Assembly (NCBI GenBank): GCA_025667525.1
Contig: CM046874.1
Location: 279,742,380 to 279,806,379 of the forward strand
Length of the DNA stretch: 64,000 nt
Direction: 5' to 3'
DNA from: Glebionis coronaria
Taxonomy: Eukaryota; Streptophyta; Magnoliopsida; Asterales; Asteraceae
Position 1 is the stretch's first letter. Every line of letters starts with the position of its first letter. Shown here one piece after another: positions 48,767-61,087 of this stretch. The notes under the pieces are model-generated. The model did no database searches. It saw nothing but the letters and a program-made list of their open reading frames with translations, and was not told the origin of the DNA. The position numbers and the translations under genes are program-made.

Positions 48767-49566
48767 CTTGATTCCAGGTTTCTTCGCAAAATCCGTGTGA
48801 TCTTGCCAGAACATTCAGAGTGACGCTCATTAGTGTTCACAGTGACGAACGGAAATCCTTCCAGTGTCAACATCAAACAGCACTACGGTAGGTAACTCGC
48901 AAGATTCTCTATGAATCAAGCTTGTGACAAACTGGAAAGCAACAATGGTGCGATTCTTTTTGAATCAAACTTGTTCTAGGAACTCTGAATTGACGACTCT
49001 AATCAGACGGATAATTTATCCTTATGGTTCACTCTTTACGTTCGCAGTCTGCTTTGAGACGGTCGAGTAAAGAGAACTGGCTACTACCACCGGGAAACCC
49101 TGTCAAGGAGGTTCTTAATCGAATCTACCTGATCACAGGTACAATATTTAATACCGTTTAACGGTCTTCACCGACCGGAGGTAAAACGCTACCGAGTTAG
49201 GGTGAAATGTTCAAAGCCATTTCATCCGTGTCTATATATGTTACTGCATATCAAGAAGGTGGCGTAGCTGTGTAACCTATGTCGATTCAGAAGTCACAAG
49301 AGCACAAGATGGCGATAATCAAGATACCTAAGAATGTAAGAATGTAATAGGTCATCTTAGTCACAAGGAGTACAGATGAAGATCTCAAACACTCAAAGTC
49401 AAATGACAAAGGCTCAAGATAAAGATCACGAAAGCATGAAGGAACAAAGCTGTTACAAACAAGATAAAGACCAAGATACAAGACCAAAGCAGGAAGATCT
49501 CCTCTACAAGAATGTATTCACTCAACCATCTTATGGTTTTTAAGCCTTTTAAGATGACTGATACAT
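48767..49566 (+). other. Copia-1 3-prime non-coding region, right of insertion D
   Basis: It begins with the CTTGA duplication and continues copia-1 to its 3-prime LTR. Bases 48,788-48,979 are the second copy of the repeat described left of D. Bases 49,331-49,362 duplicate a piece of the copia-1 LTR (GTAATAGGTCATCTTAGTC). No open frame of note and no clear polypurine tract at 49,566. Confidence 0.7.
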
Positions 49567-49935
49567 TGTTATCCCTATATTTTATATAGTCGAACAAGAA
49601 TGTAATAGGTCATTTTATTCGTTATTGGTCTTGTATAGTAATAGGTTAGTCGGGAAAAGCGGGCTTGGACTTTAAGCTAATATTGTCTTTGTTAGGGGCT
49701 ATATGCCCAAGTGAAAGCCAAGCCCGACCCAAGATGAAGCCCACAAAGGCCTTAGAGCCGTGGCATATATAACCCTCTTCCACATGTGGAAGAGGGTGTT
49801 GGTTCATTTCATAAAACACCTAGTTTTAGTGTAAACCTTCCACTTCTCTCTCTTGTTTCTCTCTCTACTTTTCTTCTCTTTCTCTCTCTAAATATCTCTT
49901 CTTAATCTTGTGTTATGGATTGAATGGGAACAACA
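49567..49935 (+). repeat. Copia-1 3-prime LTR
   Basis: Same length as the 5-prime copy, with a few substitutions (for example TGTTATCCC against TGTTAGCCC). It is followed directly by the CAAAT duplication. Unusually, no clear polypurine tract touches its left border. Confidence 0.95.
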
Positions 49936-50965
49936 CAAATAACAAACATATAGGTGTCTATAAATTATCACTTATTCAAACATAAATAAAGACTAAGAGG
50001 AAAGGGGGTTCCTCCAAATGAAATCCTAAGCCTTCCAGCTAGCCACTCCTATTCTCACGTTTAGCCACATTCTCACATGAAAGAGACACTAAAACACGTC
50101 AACATAAAGTTGGTGAGAGTCATAGGTTTAGACTCCAACGCCAAATCAGTTATAAGTTATGAATAACAACCATTAACAAAAGAACATATGGACAATGTGC
50201 TACAATTATGTATTAACAACTAGCATTCAAGATTAACCAATCACCCAAATCCAAGGATCCAAGCCTTACCAATAACCACAATTCTAAGGCTTCAAGCCTT
50301 ACCAATAACCATGGTCCCATAGGCGCCCATACACCTATGAACCAATCCCAAGGCCCCGCCTTGTCAACATCCCCTTGGTACCAAGTCAAACCACAATAAC
50401 TGAGAGGTACGTGTCCCCCGATCCAAATCATAAACACAATCAAGAATCATATAGCAGTTAATCACATAAGTGTACACACAAGTCCATCGCAAACCATAAA
50501 AACATTCACAGCATTCTTTACAAAACCATACAGTGTCTCTTCCATCCCATCTGGAAATCAAATCATAAAAAGACATGGGACTATGAAACTCACCTGAACA
50601 AGCTTCTCCAAGTACTCGCGCTCTAGCACAAATCTAAACACACAAACGTATACAATCAAGACATGAACCGCATACCAAAATGGCTCATCAATCTATGATG
50701 GATATCTAACAATCTCCTACAACTTAAACCTATTTATATGCCATATGAATCTCATTACACCACTATATAAAGCCTTAACTTAGTTTATTTCATAACTCGT
50801 CTCGTTAACATTTAACCCAAAACAGTCCCGTTTTTTATACTTCAAACTATTGGTCGAAAACCCCCTTAACAGAAATAACATGCCCTGTAAAAGAAACCCT
50901 ATGCCCTTACATGTGCTAGATAACTCTCCTCTTTGGCCGCAACCTTAAAGCTATGGTTAAGGCCT

Positions 50966-51149
<184 letters not shown>

Positions 51150-52452
51150 TTTTACCTATCCAAAATTTACTGATTTTGAACATATGAAAAGTTTGTTATG
51201 ATCAGAGGCTCTTACCCTAACCCATTTGTTTAGCCCTCCTTCAGATCTTTTATTTAATATATAATATAAGTCTCATGTTAGTTTGAAGGTCCAATTATAC
51301 TCCTACGTACCCTAACCATCTTAAAACATTAATTTAAACCCGACTGATTTCAAAACTGTTTTGACCTCCGACTGTTGTAACCTGTTTTTGACCCACTTTC
51401 AGACCTCCAATTTAGTTCTCGTTTCTTGCATTTGAAATCCAACTCAATTACCTTTCCAAGGGTATTTTTATCGCAACTCAAAAGTGTGTAGAACTCTAGA
51501 TATGATTAAAACAAGTGACCTAAAATTCTGCCTAGTTTTTAAAAATGATTTTCTCATAATTAATCTAATTAATCATACATAAACCCTAATTAAAATCCAA
51601 AAGCGAATTCCAATGATAAAAAACCATTAATTAAATCATTAATTATAGATTATTAACAAAACCTAATAAAAATTTATGAATTTCAAACCCTAATTCATCA
51701 TATTAGGCTACATACGTAAATTAAACGTTAATTAAGCATAGTTTTAGTGCATACCTTAAACCATAATTGAATAATTGGGTTTTCTTGATCCACCATTGTT
51801 AATCACGACTGATATTAAGTTTGGGAGAAGGAAAAATCGTTTTTGGGGCTAAAGAGATTAGTATGGGTAATTAAAACTAACCAGGAGGCCTAATAGTACT
51901 CAAACTAGGCCCCCTTCCATTCCTTAAGCAAAATTCGGTCCAAAACCAAGTTCAATACCCTATGTCCGACTTTTTCAATTATATTACTGTAAATTAACTA
52001 TTAATTATTATTACCTTAAATTCCCTTAATTTATTTTAGCTCCTAAAGACGTAAAAATATACAGTTTTATAAAAAATCTTATAATATAATATAAACTATA
52101 TAACTAAGTCCTAAATGATTTAAAACCATCCCGTAAATTATTTCCATGACTAAATACCTCTTCCGAGACCCCTAAATGAAAAACCCTAAACCATAAAAAT
52201 ACGATTTTATATAATACATATACGTATACGTAAAACCACTAAACAACACCATCTCATTTCATAGTCACTACATTGTGAGCTCATGAACATGAAATCATCA
52301 CACATCGTTTCACTCACAAGGTACCCCGTACCCGAAATGATATCCAAATCACGACTTATACACACCAATTAGCACATAAACACGTAAAGATACGTAACTT
52401 GCACAAAATAAAACTAAGTGACGAACCTCAAAACCGCGGTTGTCACAATAAT

Positions 52453-52548
52453 CACGAACAAAACATGTCTTGTTTTTGAAAGCAGCCTCCAAATCTGCAT
52501 CACAGAATGGATCAACCGAGAAAAGATTGTGATTGAGCCCTTCGACGT
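52453..52548 (-). pseudogene. Copia-2, short middle piece between two LTR insertions
   Basis: This 96-base piece joins the fragment ending at 951 in register. On the minus strand it reads [11 protein letters not shown], then CDADLEAAFKNKTCFV, which is the protease-to-integrase linker of copia pol and matches copia-1 near 31,560-31,650. Its left border is the ATAAT duplication (52448-52452) of solo LTR E. Its right border is the start of solo LTR F. It is the key evidence that E and F are insertions into a single older copia. Confidence 0.9.
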
Positions 52549-55500
52549 TGATTGTGGTATTTTACTACACCTTTGCATTTAAAAAACAAAAGAGCGTAAA
52601 AGAGCGGTGAGTATTAAACAAATGACTTAGGAAAATCAAGTGTTAATGACCCAAATAAGTTCGTTTCCCAAGGAGGTTTATTGTGTGTGAATAACTTGTA
52701 ATGATTTTGGATTAATATGAGAGAAAGAAAAGATGAGAGATTAGAATGACGGATATGATAAAATTACACTATGACGATAAAACGAAAAACCGTAAAAAGT
52801 GACAAAATAAAAATTAATTCTAACAATTCCCAAAAAATTACCAAAAATTACTAAAAATGAAAATAGGGTTTACAAATGATCAAAACTTTTTCAAACCTTT
52901 TAATTAATTAAATATTAATTTTTAAATGATAATTAAAGCCCTAAAAATCAAAATAATTAATAAAAGCCCAAATAAAGATTTTTCAATTTGTAAAACTCTA
53001 AAATGACTTAATTAAACCAAAAAGTATTTTTATAAAATTTAAAACCAAGTAAACTATTTAAAATGATTAAAATCTAAAATTAAATATTAAAATAATATTA
53101 AAAATTCAAAAATTATAAAAATTCCTAAAAACTTGCAAACTAGTTTATTTTAACCTAAATAATCAGAAAATGAAAGTGAAATTACCAAATACCCCTATTG
53201 GACCCCCAAATGGGCTAAAAACAAAAACAGTCAACCTTAATGGGCTTTTTAGCCCAATAAAATCAAACTCAACCAAATAAGCCCAAAATCACCAGTCTGA
53301 CTCAAAATTCAATTTTAAGCATAAAAGTCTAAAGGCCCAAAGGCTGAAAATGTGCTTATCACAGCTTAATAAGTCAACAACTTATTCTTAATGGGTCAAT
53401 AAGCCCGTTAAGCTATAAGCTAATGTCATAAGCTCTGCTTGAACACACAACATTTTGACGAGATTCTAAACCCTTTTGCAAAAAGAAATTTTGAAAAAGC
53501 TCAAGTAATAAGCCAGAAAGTAGAAAAAAACTTTTTCACTAAATGACAAAATAGTCAGGTTTAAGTTCTAGAGGGTTTCAAAAGCTGATTCTTTTTGCAA
53601 AAGCTCACAAATAGCTTAACTAAGAATAATCAAAAAGAAAAATCATAAAAAGTCAAGTAGAATAAGCTGTAGAAGCAAATAAGCTGGCTGAAAAAGCCAA
53701 ATAAGCTAGTTTCCTAGCAAAAGCTTAACCAAAAGACTTGTAACTTCTCAAATATGATAATAAGCTAAGAAAAATGACACCTATCACAAAAATAAGTTGT
53801 TGCATGTACCAATAAGCAGAACTGAAAAGTAAGCCAATTGTGCTTATTTGACCAAAAGTCAAAGTGCTCCAAATGTTACCAAATTGCCAGGGATTGTTTA
53901 TGAACTTGTTATAAGCAATTTTTGTGAAGGAATCAAGGCTGAGTCCTTGTGAATCAAGTGGCCAGTTAGCCAAATGATGACAGATTTTGGACAAATTAGG
54001 CCAATAAGCCAGTTGGCTTATAAGCACTCAAATAAGCAAACCAAATAGCCAAATAAGATCACAAGCAGCAAAATAACAAGTTTCAAGCAACCAAATAGCA
54101 GGGCATACACTAGATAACAAAATGCAAGGCACAATTGAGGTGGTCACTTTATTGATACAAATGACCACTTCAGCCAACTTCAATAAGCTCTAGCAACCAC
54201 AATAATCCACCAATTTCCACAAACACATATTGCACAGTTAGCTTATCACTTAAACTCTTCCCAAACCAAAAATTAGACTCTAAATCCAAACAACAAGGAT
54301 TTTATAGGATCTGATGTGTTTGACCAAATTCAAACTAATATTTTCAGATTTTCCAAAACTTGTCAAACCTTTTCCAAACCTTCAAACACTTAACCAATGA
54401 CCAAAACTAGTGACAAATACCTTGATTAGAGTATCCACACCCAAAGAACCAAGGCCACAAGGCCTTTTTATCCCAAAAACCAAACAACCTTGTTTTAGTA
54501 CCTTTTTAAACAAACTCTTTGATTTTACAAACAACCTACTGATTTTATGATCCAAATAGCTCACCTAGGTGACAACTAGCAGATTTAAACAATAAAACAC
54601 AAAGCACAAACACAAGATCTCCAAATCACATGGCAAATCACATAACAGATTCAACACAAATATTTTTAGAGGAAACTTAAAGGAAATCAATACCTATCCC
54701 CCACAACTTCCTAGGGGGATCAACAATGCTCCTTGGACCACTCTCAACAGCTAGAGAGTGACCAAGGTCCTTGAACAAAGAAGGAGGTCTTGTTGATGGT
54801 TCAAAGTAGAGCCAAGACCTTTGTATGAATGGATCTCCAACACAAGGCCGCAAATAACCTTACCAAAGGCTCAAATCCCTTCTCAAGCTTGGTGTCAACA
54901 AGCTTGCAAGAGATTTAGGCTTATGGATAGGGGTTAGTACAAGTAAAACAGTCAAACAGATTCAAGGATTTTCAACTTTTTTCAAACTTGAAAACCTTAT
55001 CAAACCAAAATGTGCTTCAATCCAAAGATCAAAACACCTATATAACATAAAATGGAACTCAGCTTCACTCTTAAACAACACCAACTTTCAAAAACATAAA
55101 AAGGAATTACAATTTTTCAAAAATACCAAACTTTTATAAATTTTAAAAAGGAATTACAATGTTTAAGAGAAAAACTGGAACAAGGGACTCTTACATGTTG
55201 ATATCTCCTTATATAAACTACAAGTAATGATTCTAGAATGTTGAATACATGAAAACCCTAGCTAAGAATTCTCAAAATTTCCCTTGAGTCGTTTGTTTTT
55301 TATTAGTTGTCCAAAGTGATCCTAACCCTTCCTTTTTGCCTTTGGGAGCAAGTATTTGCTATGGGTTGTTGATTTGTCCATGTGGCATAAACTGGAGGCT
55401 AAGTCGTCCTCTCATTGGTTGAGGTGAGAATGGGGTGGGGTCCTTGGTGAAGTGGTGTGAGATATCAAGTATGGGATGGAAACGTGTAAGGGTGAATTAT

Positions 55501-56271
55501 CTTTTGGTAAAGGTAATTTGGAAAAACCCTTTGGCGGTAAAAAGTTAAATCTGGGTTCATACGTGTGAATAGTAGGTGATTTGATCTGAAAAACTTGGGA
55601 ATAAGTTGTTTGGCGCGTGTTATGATGTTTGAATGTTTGGTTGTACAAGTTTAGTCCTTGGTCTTTGGCAGAACTAGTAAACGTGTTTATTCAACCACTT
55701 AACTCAATTCCTTTTTCAACAAACTTTCATTTTTCACACATTTTGTCACAAATACTTTTCCAAAGTACTTTTAAGGACTTGTTTTGCCATTTTGGATATT
55801 TCAAGGGCTGATCTTGGACATTCTTGATCTTTGAAGGTCTTCATTGGATGTTTGACATTAATAGGGACCATTGTTGACAATTTTGAATCTTGAGGGACTA
55901 ATCTTGCCAATTCTTCAAAGTTGAGGAACCTTTTTGTAATTTTGACAAACTCAAGGGACCAAACTTGTAATTATGAATATACAAAGGTATTAAGTGTCAT
56001 TTCTTCATTGATAAGGGATCATTCTTGTACATCTTCAAGTCTTCAAGGTATTTTCTTTGAGAAATCCATAACTAGGGCCTGGTTTATTGTGCGGCTTTGT
56101 TTCTCGTGTTCGTTTTTCCTTGTTTCTTGTGATCTTTTGTCTTTTTCACGATATCCTTACATAAAATACACAAGTAAACAAACAAAAGCATATATATGGT
56201 ATTCATATGACATTTTATGCATTTAAAGCCCGAAAAGAACGATGAGATCATGTATAAATGCCATTTCATCA
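52549..56271 (-). mobile_element. Solo LTR F, Athila-like, related to element A LTR
   Basis: About 3.7 kb, TGATTGTGG to TTTCATCA on plus, between two pieces of copia-2 that rejoin in the protease-integrase linker. It resembles the element A LTR along its length, for example the left end (AAAATCAAGTGTTAATGACC, GTTCGTTTCC) and the right end (GGGCCTGGTTTATTGTGCGG, GTATAAATGCCATTTCATCA). The target duplication is imperfect (GACGT left, ACTT right), consistent with an older insertion. The AT-rich middle has no gene, and I do not find the tRNA-like block here. Confidence 0.85.
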
Positions 56272-57524
56272 ACTTAGTATACCCTTTTTATCGTTATATT
56301 CCCCTAAACTAAATATCCATATCCTAGGATCGGTGAAAATTGATCATTTCTGAATCGGACCGTACCCAGGAACTTCTCCACGAAGTTAATTAGAAGCTTG
56401 AGATTCTCCGTCATGTGATTCGTGCATCCGGAGTCCAGTATGAAGAGAATTATTTCTATCACCTGCAGAAGAATTAGAGCACGATGGAGAATTTGCTAAA
56501 TTGGATTCTATGTTAGTTGTGATTTCCGATTCATTAGTTTCCCTAGTTTCAGCACTTAAAGGCACACTAACGCTCGGTGTCACGTTTTCTTTCCTAACCT
56601 TAGGCATCCATTTATATCCTAGAAGACATTGATTAGCAAACCACCATTTCTAAGACTTGCTAGCAGACTCATATAATTCCCTAATTCTACTTCTAGGCTT
56701 CTTAGTGGTGGAGTCTGATGCAATACTTTTCTTAGTGGGGGTTGCACCAGAATGATTCACTTTGCATTTGGGTTTACTAGCACTAATAGGCATCGCAACT
56801 TGTTTCTTAGTTCTAGTATCTACGCCTTTCACATTATTTCATAGCACACAGAGAATGATCAGCATTAGCACATTTTCCACATTTCACACAAATAAACTTG
56901 ACATTTAAAGCATTCAAAGCAGTCGAATCATTCAAATCGTCATTACATGCGATTACAGACGTTTTATTCTTAGAAACATGCAAATTCCTAGGGTGTTCTT
57001 CTACTTCCTTCATCTTCCCTTTACTCTTGTGTTTCCAAACGTTATCATTTACTTGAGTGCTCTTAAGATGAGGTCGGCTAACACTAGCAGTGGAGACTAC
57101 TCCTGTAGTAGAAGACACACGAGTATTAGTGTTTCTAGAAGTTTGAGGTGATTGACTAACTTTGTGTGTGGGTTTAGTGGTCATTCTATACATTCCTGGT
57201 TTAATCACATTATTGTGCTTAACGTTTGGTGCTAGAGTATTCCTTATGGGTTGATTCTGTGGTAACCTTTCCTTTCCATCCATCATGGGGGCAAACACAG
57301 GTTTTGGAAACGAGGAATTTGAGAAAGCGGATGGTTTTCCCAAGATAGAGGATCTATTCACTTTATAGGCATTGGGTTGTCTAACAATAGATTTCTTAAC
57401 GGTAGGTTCCACAACTTTACCACCCATCTTAGCAACGAGTTTCTTCAACTCTGCTATTGCTATGTCTTTTTCTTGTAACTGAGCTTTCAAATCCGCAATA
57501 TCAAGACTTTTTTAGTTTAGTAAT
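56272..57524 (-). pseudogene. Copia-2, Gag-side ORF and protease
   Basis: On the minus strand, 57490 down to about 56460 encodes the C-terminal part of the Gag-side ORF, which is basic and Ser/Thr-rich. It includes KAQLQEKDIAIAELKKLV, VRQPNAY and a Cys-rich CVKCGKCANADHSLC, and is parallel to copia-1 at 30,430-31,440. One in-frame stop lies near 56,833 and another near 56,648. The protease follows in a different frame from 56435 with the active-site motif DSGCTNHMT. The frame offset is the same as in copia-1. The piece ends at 57524 where element C is inserted (flanking GTAAT). The upstream Gag is outside the window. Confidence 0.9.
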
Positions 57525-59071
57525 TGATACACTGGTTTGTTATGGGGTTCAGATTTATGTCTCGGTATCTTCTCGAATTGATCACGGCTCAAAGTGGAAT
57601 GATTGTTCTTGGTTGCTAAAAAGGGATTGGTTTTCTATTCTACTAAAAGGATTAAAAGCGTAAAATGATAAAAACTTAAACCCAAACAGTCAATAAAATA
57701 AAGCTTTAATTAAAAATTAAACAATAAAACAGTAAATAGTAAATTACTACTTAATACTGATTCGGAATATAACTGATTCGGAACAAACTGATTTGGAACA
57801 AATAAAACCCTTCATTCGGAACTTCTAGCAAAAATCGGTCTGGAACTTTCTCAAGAAGCTGGTTCGGAACTTTCTCAAAAATCAGATTCGGAACTTGTAA
57901 AAATATCGATTCGGAATTTCTAAAAACCTTTGGTTCGGAACTTCTAAAAACTGTTGATTCGGAACTTCTAAAAAAAACACTGGTTCGGAACTTTTGAATC
58001 TGGATTGGAACTTTAAGTAATAAACTGACTCGGAACTTTTTCATAAAGATCAGGTTCGGAATTTTTGCATAAAAATCTGGTTCGGAACTTTAAGCTAAAT
58101 CGGGATCGGAACTTTAAACAAAAACACTGGTTCGGAACTTTTGAAATTAATCTGGATCGGAACTTCAAACAAAAGCATTGATTCGGAACATGCTATTGAT
58201 TCGGAATCTGGGGAAACGAAGAACAGTAGGTAACAGAAAAACAGGGGAACACGATTTTACCAACAATCAACCAAGTTTTTAACCAAAACTTAAACAAAAC
58301 TAATCACCAATCATCTACTAACCATAAACATCAAATCCCATCAATAAAAACACAAAACCCAATAACTTTTGAAGATCAAAATCAACCAAATAAGAACTTT
58401 AAGCTTTAAACCAAAAAGATGAAGATGAACAAGATTAATGGAAGGATTGTATTGATAGATTAATGTAGAGTAAACAAAAGGAAAGATTAAACACTCACAA
58501 AATCAAAGATTCAACAAGAATGAAAAATCACCAACACCTTAATGGTGTTGGCTACCTACGAAAGAAAAGAAAAATGACTGGGAATGAAAAAATTGCACAA
58601 AAAGTGTGAGGGGTTTTCTATTTATAGGCTAGTGGTTGGTTGGTGAAGTGGGCTTTCTCCCTTTCTTCTTGTCTTCTCGTCTTTTCAGAAAAGTCGACGT
58701 TTTCGATTCTGATTCGGGATTTGTCGTCGATTAAATTCAACTCGTCTTTTAATTTCTTCGTTTAATAGACTTGAGTTTCTTCGACATATGTAAATCTTCC
58801 ATCTTTGGTCCTTTTCTTCGATAAATCTTCAAATAGGCCCATTGACTTCAAATCTTTTGCATTTCTTGGACAATAGACTTCGTCTTGAGTCTTTTTCTTC
58901 GATAAAACCCGTGCAATCCCATGTTTTCTCCAATATCCATCCGGTTGGCTCTGAAAAAACAATAAACACAAAAACCACGCATAATTCCAAACAAATGATA
59001 TTAAATACGCGTTTTGGTCTTGTTTTAGTAAGAAATAAGTGGTAAAAGGATGGGTGTTTTCACACCTATCA
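57525..59071 (-). repeat. Element C 3-prime LTR
   Basis: 1,547 bases, beginning TGATAGGTGTG and ending GTGTATCA on the element strand. The first 300 bases are clearly related to element B LTR (shared ACGCGTGGTTT- and GAAAACA-type blocks and a CGAAGAAAA block). It is much shorter than the B LTR and its 3-prime half is a minisatellite. Confidence 0.88.
57757..58213 (-). repeat. Minisatellite in element C LTR, core GGTTCGGAACTT
   Basis: About twenty imperfect units of 20-28 bases share TTCGGAACTT followed by a variable A/T-rich spacer. On the element strand the core is AAGTTCCGAACC. Confidence 0.9.
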
Positions 59072-61087
59072 AATCCCCTACACTTAACCATTGCCATGCC
59101 CTCATGCAATGCTTAGTGATAAAGCAATTTTACACTTTTCTCATAATCAATCAACCTTGGCCTTATTAACATACTACTAAACAAAAATTAAAATACTAAG
59201 AGAAATTAAAACTTTAAAGTAGACAAAAGGATAGAAAACCATTTTCACTTGAAAATAGCTATATGGAAATAACTTACAAAGAGATCAAGGACTCACATTA
59301 GGGCTTCGGTGCTACGAAGATTTATCACCCTCAAGTTTCACGTTCCCCAAACTAAGCTTAAAAACGAGATCATTATTATTATAAGTTAGCAAATCAAACA
59401 CTTACACACATGGCTTAATTATATGCTTAAACTCCCTTATTCCTAGGTGTATCTCTTATATTTTATATTTGTCTTAGAATGATCATGAAGATGCATTTTT
59501 GGACTTATTGCGATAGTTTATTTAAGCTGAAAGCAAAGTAGGACGATTTGATCAATAGTTAGCTAAAGGACAAAATCTCTTAAAACTGCTTCTCGGGATA
59601 TCAAAAAGTTCATATCTTGGCATAACTCGGTTCACGATTTGAGACCTTTCTCGGGCCGATATTTGGCATGTACTTCATACTTCATATCTTGAGAGACGTT
59701 CATGAGATAATGGTCTTCTCTTCCTTAATAGAGTTTCTTCACTTGGAGACTTTTGAGGGGTACTCCAACTTTGTTGACCACGACTTCATCATTATTTCTT
59801 CAATCGCTAATCGGGATTTTGAGATACAACGATCCGCCTCCTTTTCGAACTTGGATCTATTTATCCCCATACCTTGTTAGGGTCTTTTCGGATAGACTTC
59901 TCCATGATCTTTACGGGAGTTGATTGCTTTTCGTCGTGAGTCTTGATCCTTCATATTGATTTTGGGAATAATGCTTTTCATATCACCTTGGATCATTAGC
60001 AATAAGATTGAATCCTCATGCCTTGTTAGGGCCTTTTCGGACTCGCCAATCTTCGCGCCCCGCTTCATAAGTTATGCCTTGGCTATGAACTCTTATCATT
60101 ACCGAGCAACTTTTAAACGATCTTGGGCTAGAAGCTAAGTAACTTTTCAAATCGTACGACCTTACTTATTGCAGATAAATTATTAGCAAGTGATGGGAGG
60201 ATAGGCAAATAATTACACCAAGTGAGCTTGTGCAAGAATACCGACTTATAATTGACTCTATCATTTCTCGTTCTCCACAATTTAAAATCTCAAGTAATGA
60301 GACTCGTGGATGCTTAGCCTAGTAAACCAATTAAGGTCTACATGGTTAAGGATACTAGCTAGAATAAACTTGGATAAGTCTATTCGGGTTGAGTCAAAAT
60401 AATCGCAAAGGGCCTAATATGTCAAAGACTTCTAAACTAGCTACACCACTTTATTAATGTTTTTGACTTTATTGCGGGATATATACATATGAAAGCAACG
60501 ATAAAAATTTAAAAATTACGACTACATGGCCAAAGTTAATTAAAAATTTGAAAAATGCTGAAAAAGATGATTTTCCGGTTAAATGAAGGCATTTCCATGG
60601 AAAAGTCCACTTAAAACTTCGATAGAAGTCCCCCCTACACTTAAGATAAACATTGTCCTCAATGTTTAAGCATGTGGGAAAAGTCTCCCCTACACTTATG
60701 ACATTGTGCACGTTGGTTAAATCAAGCTAAGGAAGAGACGACTAAAGTGATCAATTTCAAATGTGAGTATGAAGAAAATTGAATCACGATAGTTGAGAGA
60801 TAGAACCGGATTTCGGATAACACGGGAGCGTGGTTCTTCAAAGGTTCCAAAAGTGCACTTATCCCTGTAATCACATCACCACACAAACACAAGCAACCTA
60901 TAGAGGCCCCCCTACACTTAGGAGGTTAAACGGAAAAGGATAGATACTCGGGCTGCCTCCCGAGGAGCGCTTGTTTTTGATAACCGAGTCACGAGCCTGA
61001 CTCGACCCAAAATTATTTCATGGGAAACGTGGTGAGGGATGGAATCATCTCATGAGAGATGTCCTCACAAAAGTACAACTTCACTCG
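59072..61087 (-). other. Element C 3-prime non-coding tail with conserved hairpins and polypurine tracts
   Basis: In element order: CGAGTC/GACTCG hairpin (60985-61004); AAGTGTAGGGGGG-type tracts at 60906-60919, 60685-60697 and 60630-60642 (plus-strand CCCCTACACTT); AGGA-loop hairpin (60648-60667); two copies of the GGCCCTAACAAGGCATGAGG-type repeat (59863-59892, 60013-60042); CATTG hairpin (59089-59111); and terminal polypurine tract (59072-59085). No gene is supported. Confidence 0.86.

Larger units (their letters stand above)
1151..49935 (+). mobile_element. Copia-1, full-length Ty1-copia (probable Sirevirus lineage) with three nested elements
   Basis: LTRs of equal length (369 bases) lie at 1151-1519 and 49567-49935. 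They are flanked by perfect CAAAT duplications at 1146-1150 and 49936-49940 in solo LTR E. The element's own sequence is 1151-2307, 15793-18537, 29921-36582 and 48767-49935, about 11.7 kb. It has an initiator-Met primer site, gag, a second coiled-coil ORF, then protease, integrase, RT and RNase H in copia order, and a long repetitive 3-prime region with several polypurine tracts. That architecture suggests Sirevirus (SIRE/Maximus); the lineage is inferred. Several stops and frameshifts make it non-functional. LTRs differ at about six positions by eye. Confidence 0.95.

Noticed and set aside
57757..58213. CRISPR-like array
   Set aside because: Units are imperfect, spacers short and variable and A/T-rich; this is a plant LTR minisatellite.
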